From Candidula unifasciata (lineage: Eukaryota; Mollusca; Gastropoda; Stylommatophora; Geomitridae), in contig CAJHNH020002781.1 in the NCBI GenBank assembly GCA_905116865.2, positions 1 to 64,000 on the forward strand: 64,000 nucleotides of DNA, written 5' to 3'. Below the pieces are notes generated by a model. That model saw only the letters and a program-made list of their open reading frames with translations, searched no databases and was not told the origin of the DNA. The translations under genes were made by a program, and so were the position numbers. This document shows positions 24,401 to 30,400 of the stretch, piece by piece; position 1 is the first letter of the stretch; each line of letters begins with the position of its first letter.

Positions 24401-27400
24401 CTGTTCATCATCACAGGGTTGGTATTCAATTTCCTGTATCTGATCATCACAGGGTTGGTATTCAATTTCCTGTATCTGTTCAACATCACAGGGCTGGTAT
24501 TCAATTTCCTGTATCTGTTCAATACCACAGGGTTGGTATTCAATTTCCTGGATCTGTTCAACATCACAGGGTTGGTATTCAATTTCCTGTATCTGTTCAA
24601 CATCACAGGGTTGGTATTCAATTTCCTGTATCTGTTCAACATCACAGGGTTCGTATTCAATTTCCTGTATCTCTTCAACATCACAGGGTTCGTATTCAAT
24701 TTCCTGTATCTGTTCAACATCACAGGGTTGGTATTCAATTTCCTGTATCTGTTCATCATCACAGGGTTGGTATTCAATTTCCTGTATCTGTTCAACATCA
24801 CAGGGTTGGTATTCAAGTTCCTGTATCTGTTCAACATCACAGGGTTGGTATTCAAGTTCCTGTATCTGTTCATCATCACAGGGTTGGTATTCAATTTCCT
24901 GTATCTGTTCAACATCACAGGGTTGGTATTCAATTTCCTGTATCTGTTCAACATCACAGGGTTGGTATTCAATTTCCTGTATCTGTTCAACATCACAGGG
25001 TTGGTATTCAATTTCCTGTATCTGTTCAACATCACAGGGTTGGTATTCAATTTCCTGTATCTGTTCAACATCACAGGGTTGGTATTCAATTTCCTGTATC
25101 TGTTCAACATCACAGGGTTGGTATTCAATTTCCTGTATCTGTTCAACATCACAGGGTTGGTATTCAATTTCCTGTATCTGTTCAACATCACAGGGTTGGT
25201 ATTCAATTTCCTGTATCTGTTCAACATCACAGGGTTGGTATTCAATTTCCTGTATCTGTTCAACATCACAGGGCTGGTATTCAATTTCCTGTATCTGTTC
25301 AACATCACAGGGTTGGTATTCAATTTCCTGTATCTCTTCAACATCACAGGGTTGGTATTCAATTTCCTGTATCTCTTCAACATCACAGGGTTGGTATTCA
25401 ATTTCCTTATCTGTTAAACATCACATGGTTGGTATTCAATTTCCTGTAACTCTTCAACATTACAGGGTTGGTATTCAATTTCCTGTATCTCTTCAACATC
25501 ACAGGGTTGGTATTCAATTTCCTTATCTGTTAAACATCACATGGTTGGTATTCAATTTCCTGTAACTCTTCAACATCACATGGTTGGTATTCAATTTCCT
25601 GTATCTCTTCAACATCACAGGGTTCGTATTCAATTTCCTGTATCTGTTAAACATCACATGGTTGGTATTCAATTTCCTGTATCTCTTCAACATCACAGGG
25701 TTGGTATTCAATTTCGTGTATCTGTTCATCATCACAGGGTTGGTATTCAATTTCCTGTATCTGTTCAACATCACAGGGTTGGTATTCAATTTCCTGTATC
25801 TGTTCAACATCACAGGGTTGGTATTCAATTTCCTGTATCTGTTCATCATCACAGGGTTGGTATTCAATTTCCTGTATCTGTTCAACATCACAGGGTTGGT
25901 ATTCAATTTCCTGTATCTGTTCAACATCACAGGGTTGGTATTCAATTTCCTGTATCTGTTCAACATCACAGGGTTGGTATTCAATTTCCTGTATCTCTTC
26001 AACATCACAGGGTTGGTATTCAATTTGTGTACATAATTTAAATTTTAAAAAAATATTTAATAGTTTTTTTCCTGGCACTCTTCAGAATTTATGTGTAATC
26101 AAATACAAGAATTTTAACCATTTCACCCCAGGGAAATTAAAACTAATACTAAACTTAACATTTTTATTTCTAATGTCAAATCACTACAGTTGTATGAAGC
26201 GGAAGCATGGAGAATAACGCAGGCAATTAATAATAAACTACAAACATTCATGAACTGGTGCCTGTGCAGAACAGAGGGAATTAAATAGTATGATGGAATC
26301 AATAAAGTAGAGCTTTGGGAGAGAACTAAACAAGTTCCAGTGGACCAAAAGGTGAAGAAAAGGCGCTGGCAATGAATAGGGCACACGTTAAGAAAAACTG
26401 AGAACAATATAACTAGAATGCCTTTGCACTAGAACCCACGAGGGCATGGGACCAATAAAAAAAATAACAAGGAGAAGGGAGCTAGAGACTGGGAGGACAT
26501 GGGAGAACTGCATGTTATAGCAAAGGACAGAATGAGTTGGTTGAGGGCCTGTGCTTCTTTGGGGGTTAGAAAGGCAGAAGAAGAAGACCACAGTTACCTA
26601 AGAAAAAAGCCACAGTAATAGCATACCGTAATTAGAGAATTCCTTAAAAAAGCATTAAAGAAAACATTTGCTTTAGAAAAACCTGTTCTTACACAGGACC
26701 ACATAGAAATCATCACAAAAATCACAACAGTTCCATTTATCGACCAAAGCAACATTAAATTCCATATAGAACACATGAAGTCATCAGTAAACACATATGC
26801 AGCAGAGAATTTAACCAAGTCTCACCACTGTGGATCTAAAAATAAATTGTTATGGCGACCTATTTTGTTTACCCTATGATGAGAAGATGAGGTATTTTAA
26901 AAACAAGAGATACATTTAAAAACAAGAAGAGATACATTTAAAAACATAGAAGCTTAAAATTAGAGTGGAAGTCAGTCAAACAATTCATTAAAAAAAACGT
27001 ATGAAATTGTAAGTGCCAAGTTGACAAAAATACAGCAGAGAACCATGTTAAAGAAACATGATAAGCACAGAGCAAGGAGGAGACCAACCACTGACTGCAT
27101 TAATATCAACTTTAGAGTAATGAAGCGTCCGTGGCTAAGGCGTTGCGAGTCCGACTCGTAAGCCAGCATACCGCGATCGAAACCCACTGCAGGCTGGGTG
27201 GATTTTTGTCGTGGTATGGGATGTCGCAGGTCGACCCAGCCTAAAATGGGTACCAGAATGGGCTGTCCTGGGAAAGTAAAGACAGCCGGCGTAATGCTGA
27301 CCACATTACCCACCGAGTGCTGATGGTCTGTAAAAATATGGGATGCTCTGCCTAAATGCCCGATGCGCCAAAAGGCCTGAAAAGGGATCTTTACTTACTT

Positions 27401-30400
27401 TTTTGTGTGTGGAGAAATTAAGGACCAACTTACACACACATTAGAAAAAGCACACATAAGATCATTGTTTATCATGCTGTCAGAAGCAGAATCCAGTTGT
27501 TGTGAATGCAGAGATCCACATGCTTATATGTGAAAATTCAGATAAGCCGGATGTACTGACCTACACAGATGGGTCTGTTGTACAAGTACATGGGCATTTA
27601 CTGCGTGCTCTGCAAGCAGAACAGTCCAGGAGGCCAGTTGTGCCATCTGTATGACTACTAGCAGCATGACAATGGAGGTGATGGCGGTAACACATGCTTT
27701 CGTTGTGGCTAGCATTGCAGGGCTATTCTCATGTGTGTGTGCTGAGTGATTACATGAGTATAATCTGGCGAGTTGAGGTGGGATTTGTATGCAGAGGGGA
27801 TCTCGTCATTGCAAAACTCCACTATGCGTAGTTACCTTCATCTTGGTCCCAGGGCATGCAGCTGTTGTTGGCAATGAAAGAGTCGACAGATTAGCCGGCT
27901 CTGCTTTAGTTCCAGAGGTCCGGCCCATGGATCATGCTGACATTGTTAATGTCATTAGAGAGGTAGGACATTTGGAGAATTTTTGAGCAGCACATCCAAA
28001 TCTTTGCTAAGATTGCAAGAATTGGGAGTAAAGATCGGCACAGCCAGGCACACAGGATGCATGAGAATTCCTGCAACCAACATAGGACTGGGACCGTCAG
28101 TCACGGGACGCTAATGTATATGTTGAAGGGGGAATGTGATCACCTATGGATGTGTCCAGAGTGCTGTGAAGATAACCCAGATCATAACTCAGAAGATCAT
28201 TACTTCAGCCTCAGTACTTTACTGAAATAACTGGAGACAAAGATGAAACAATCATTTCTGACATTATTATAAAGTCTGTGGCTTGGGGGTTGTGAAAGTG
28301 CTTCGTAATTCTGAGGTACCCAGGTGTATGCAGCGTCCGTGGCTAAGGCGTTGCGAGTCCGACTCGTAATCCAACGTACCGCGATTAAAACCCACTGCTG
28401 GCTGCGTGGATTTTTATCATGGTATGGGGCGTTGCAGGTCGACCCAGCCTCAAATGGGTACCAGGATGGGCTGTCCTGGGAAAGTAAAGACAGCCGGCGT
28501 AATGCTGACCACATTACCCACAGAGTGCTGATGGTCTGTAGAAATATGGGCGCTCTTCCCATATGCCCGATGCGCCTATTGGCGTAAAAAGGGATCTTTA
28601 CTTACTTTTTTTACTTACCTATGAGTATTCCAGCTACTGGCAATTTGACAGCAGACTGCTATGCATTGATTTAGACAGAGGGATTGAGAACAGACTGTTA
28701 AGAAAGCAATGCCAAGCTATTGATTGTAAAATTGCCTAGTAAATGCCACACACGAAAACCAGCCTTAAAATGCTGGAGTTGATTCTCCGCTGTCCTGTGA
28801 AGGATATGCAACTAACTATTTGTTTCTAGCATTATTATAATGTTTTGTGTCTTTTCTGAGTCTGGTAATGTTTATGTATAAATAACATGTTACATTTTGT
28901 TTAATTTTTGACCAGGTCCAGTCAGAACTGGCAATGCGGACACCGTTGTCCTGCTTGGAATGTTGAAGAGACATTTAAACTTCACCCCTGTGCAGGAACT
29001 AGCAGACGGCACCGACTTTAAGTGAGTTATTATCCATTAACTGTATCTGTCCCAGGGGTTTTGGTTTGTGATACTCAGGAGCGTAAATTAGAGTTATGAT
29101 TTATGAGTGCACTAGTTACAGATTTAAAAAATAACAAGAAAGACAAAAATTTAGTAAACCCTCGATTTAAGTATTATCATTTGTATTTTACTTTATTTTT
29201 TTTTTATTTTGTAATGTTAAAACTTTTTTCTTTTTAACCTATTTTTCCCATCTTTCTATTTTGTCTTTCATTATTATTATTATTATTAATTTTGTTTTTG
29301 ATTCCTTAGTTGGTTTGTTTCTTGTCCAGCAGATCTTCTTATTTCTACTGTTAACATTTCAGTTCTAGTTCTTTCTCTGTGTGAACTGCCTCGTTTTGGA
29401 CTGTAACTTAATATTCTTCTACTTCTTTTATTTATGTAGGTTCAGGGGCACCATTTTAGAGAATTGGGTAAGGGGGTGGGAAGGTTGACCCACTAGCACC
29501 TAACAATCATGTTTTAAAATTAGGGGTGTTTCCTTGAAAGTTAGAACTCATCTGCCTGAGAGGTAAGGAACCAACAGTCTGTTAACCAAAAAGCTGAATC
29601 TGTAAAATAGATATGCACCCACAACTCAAGCACAATACAAGGCCACAGTCCATAAGTAGATCAGCAACCATAGTTTTCCTCTGGTGTTTACCGGTGGTGA
29701 ATGCTAAGAAGACTTATCAAATTGTTCAGTTTATCTGCACATTGTTCCTCCCCCCCCCCCCCCCACCTCAGTAAGCTTCTGAATAATAGTTTGTGTTTGA
29801 GAATAATATAAAACTAGAATGTCTTTGCACCTGAACCCACAGAGGCATAAAAATAAAAGCAGCCCGAAGACACTTGGAGAAGAGAGCTAAGAGTGAAGTT
29901 AAAAAGATGGGGGAGGACATGAGGTGAGGAGCATGCAATAGCAAAGGATAGGACAGCCTGGCATGAGTTGGGTGAGGGCCTGAGCTCCATTGGAGGGTTA
30001 GAAACCAGAAGAAGAAGAAGAATTCATTCTTGATATCAGTGCAATTGCAGTCAGCCACCATTTTCAGCATGATACTGATAGTAGCATATTACACATTCTG
30101 AGCCAGAAAGGGGTTAATGTATATTTTTTCAATACAGTAAAAAAGTACCTTTTTTGTTCTTCTTTAACTTCAGTATTCCGAGACCTTGAGGTTTATTTCT
30201 GCATGTATCACCTGCCTGATTCTATCTGTGTGATTGGCCTTCTCTTTACAGTTGGTGACTAGAAGTGTCTGCCTGTATATTTCTCTCCATTGTCTTCTTG
30301 GTTTGACCCATTCAGTATTTTGTGTCCACTTTTTTTGTCTCTTTGTTATCTGCCATTCTCTCTAGATGACTCGGCTGTTTCAGCCTTTTCTTCTTCTGCA

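Noticed and set aside
22987..25401. 804-residue minus-strand open frame
   Set aside because: It is the antisense reading of the 39-bp minisatellite and of PFK exon 8. It is stop-free only because the unit is 13 codons long.
23041..26026. CRISPR-like array
   Set aside because: There are no unique spacers. The units abut, and the setting is a eukaryotic intron.
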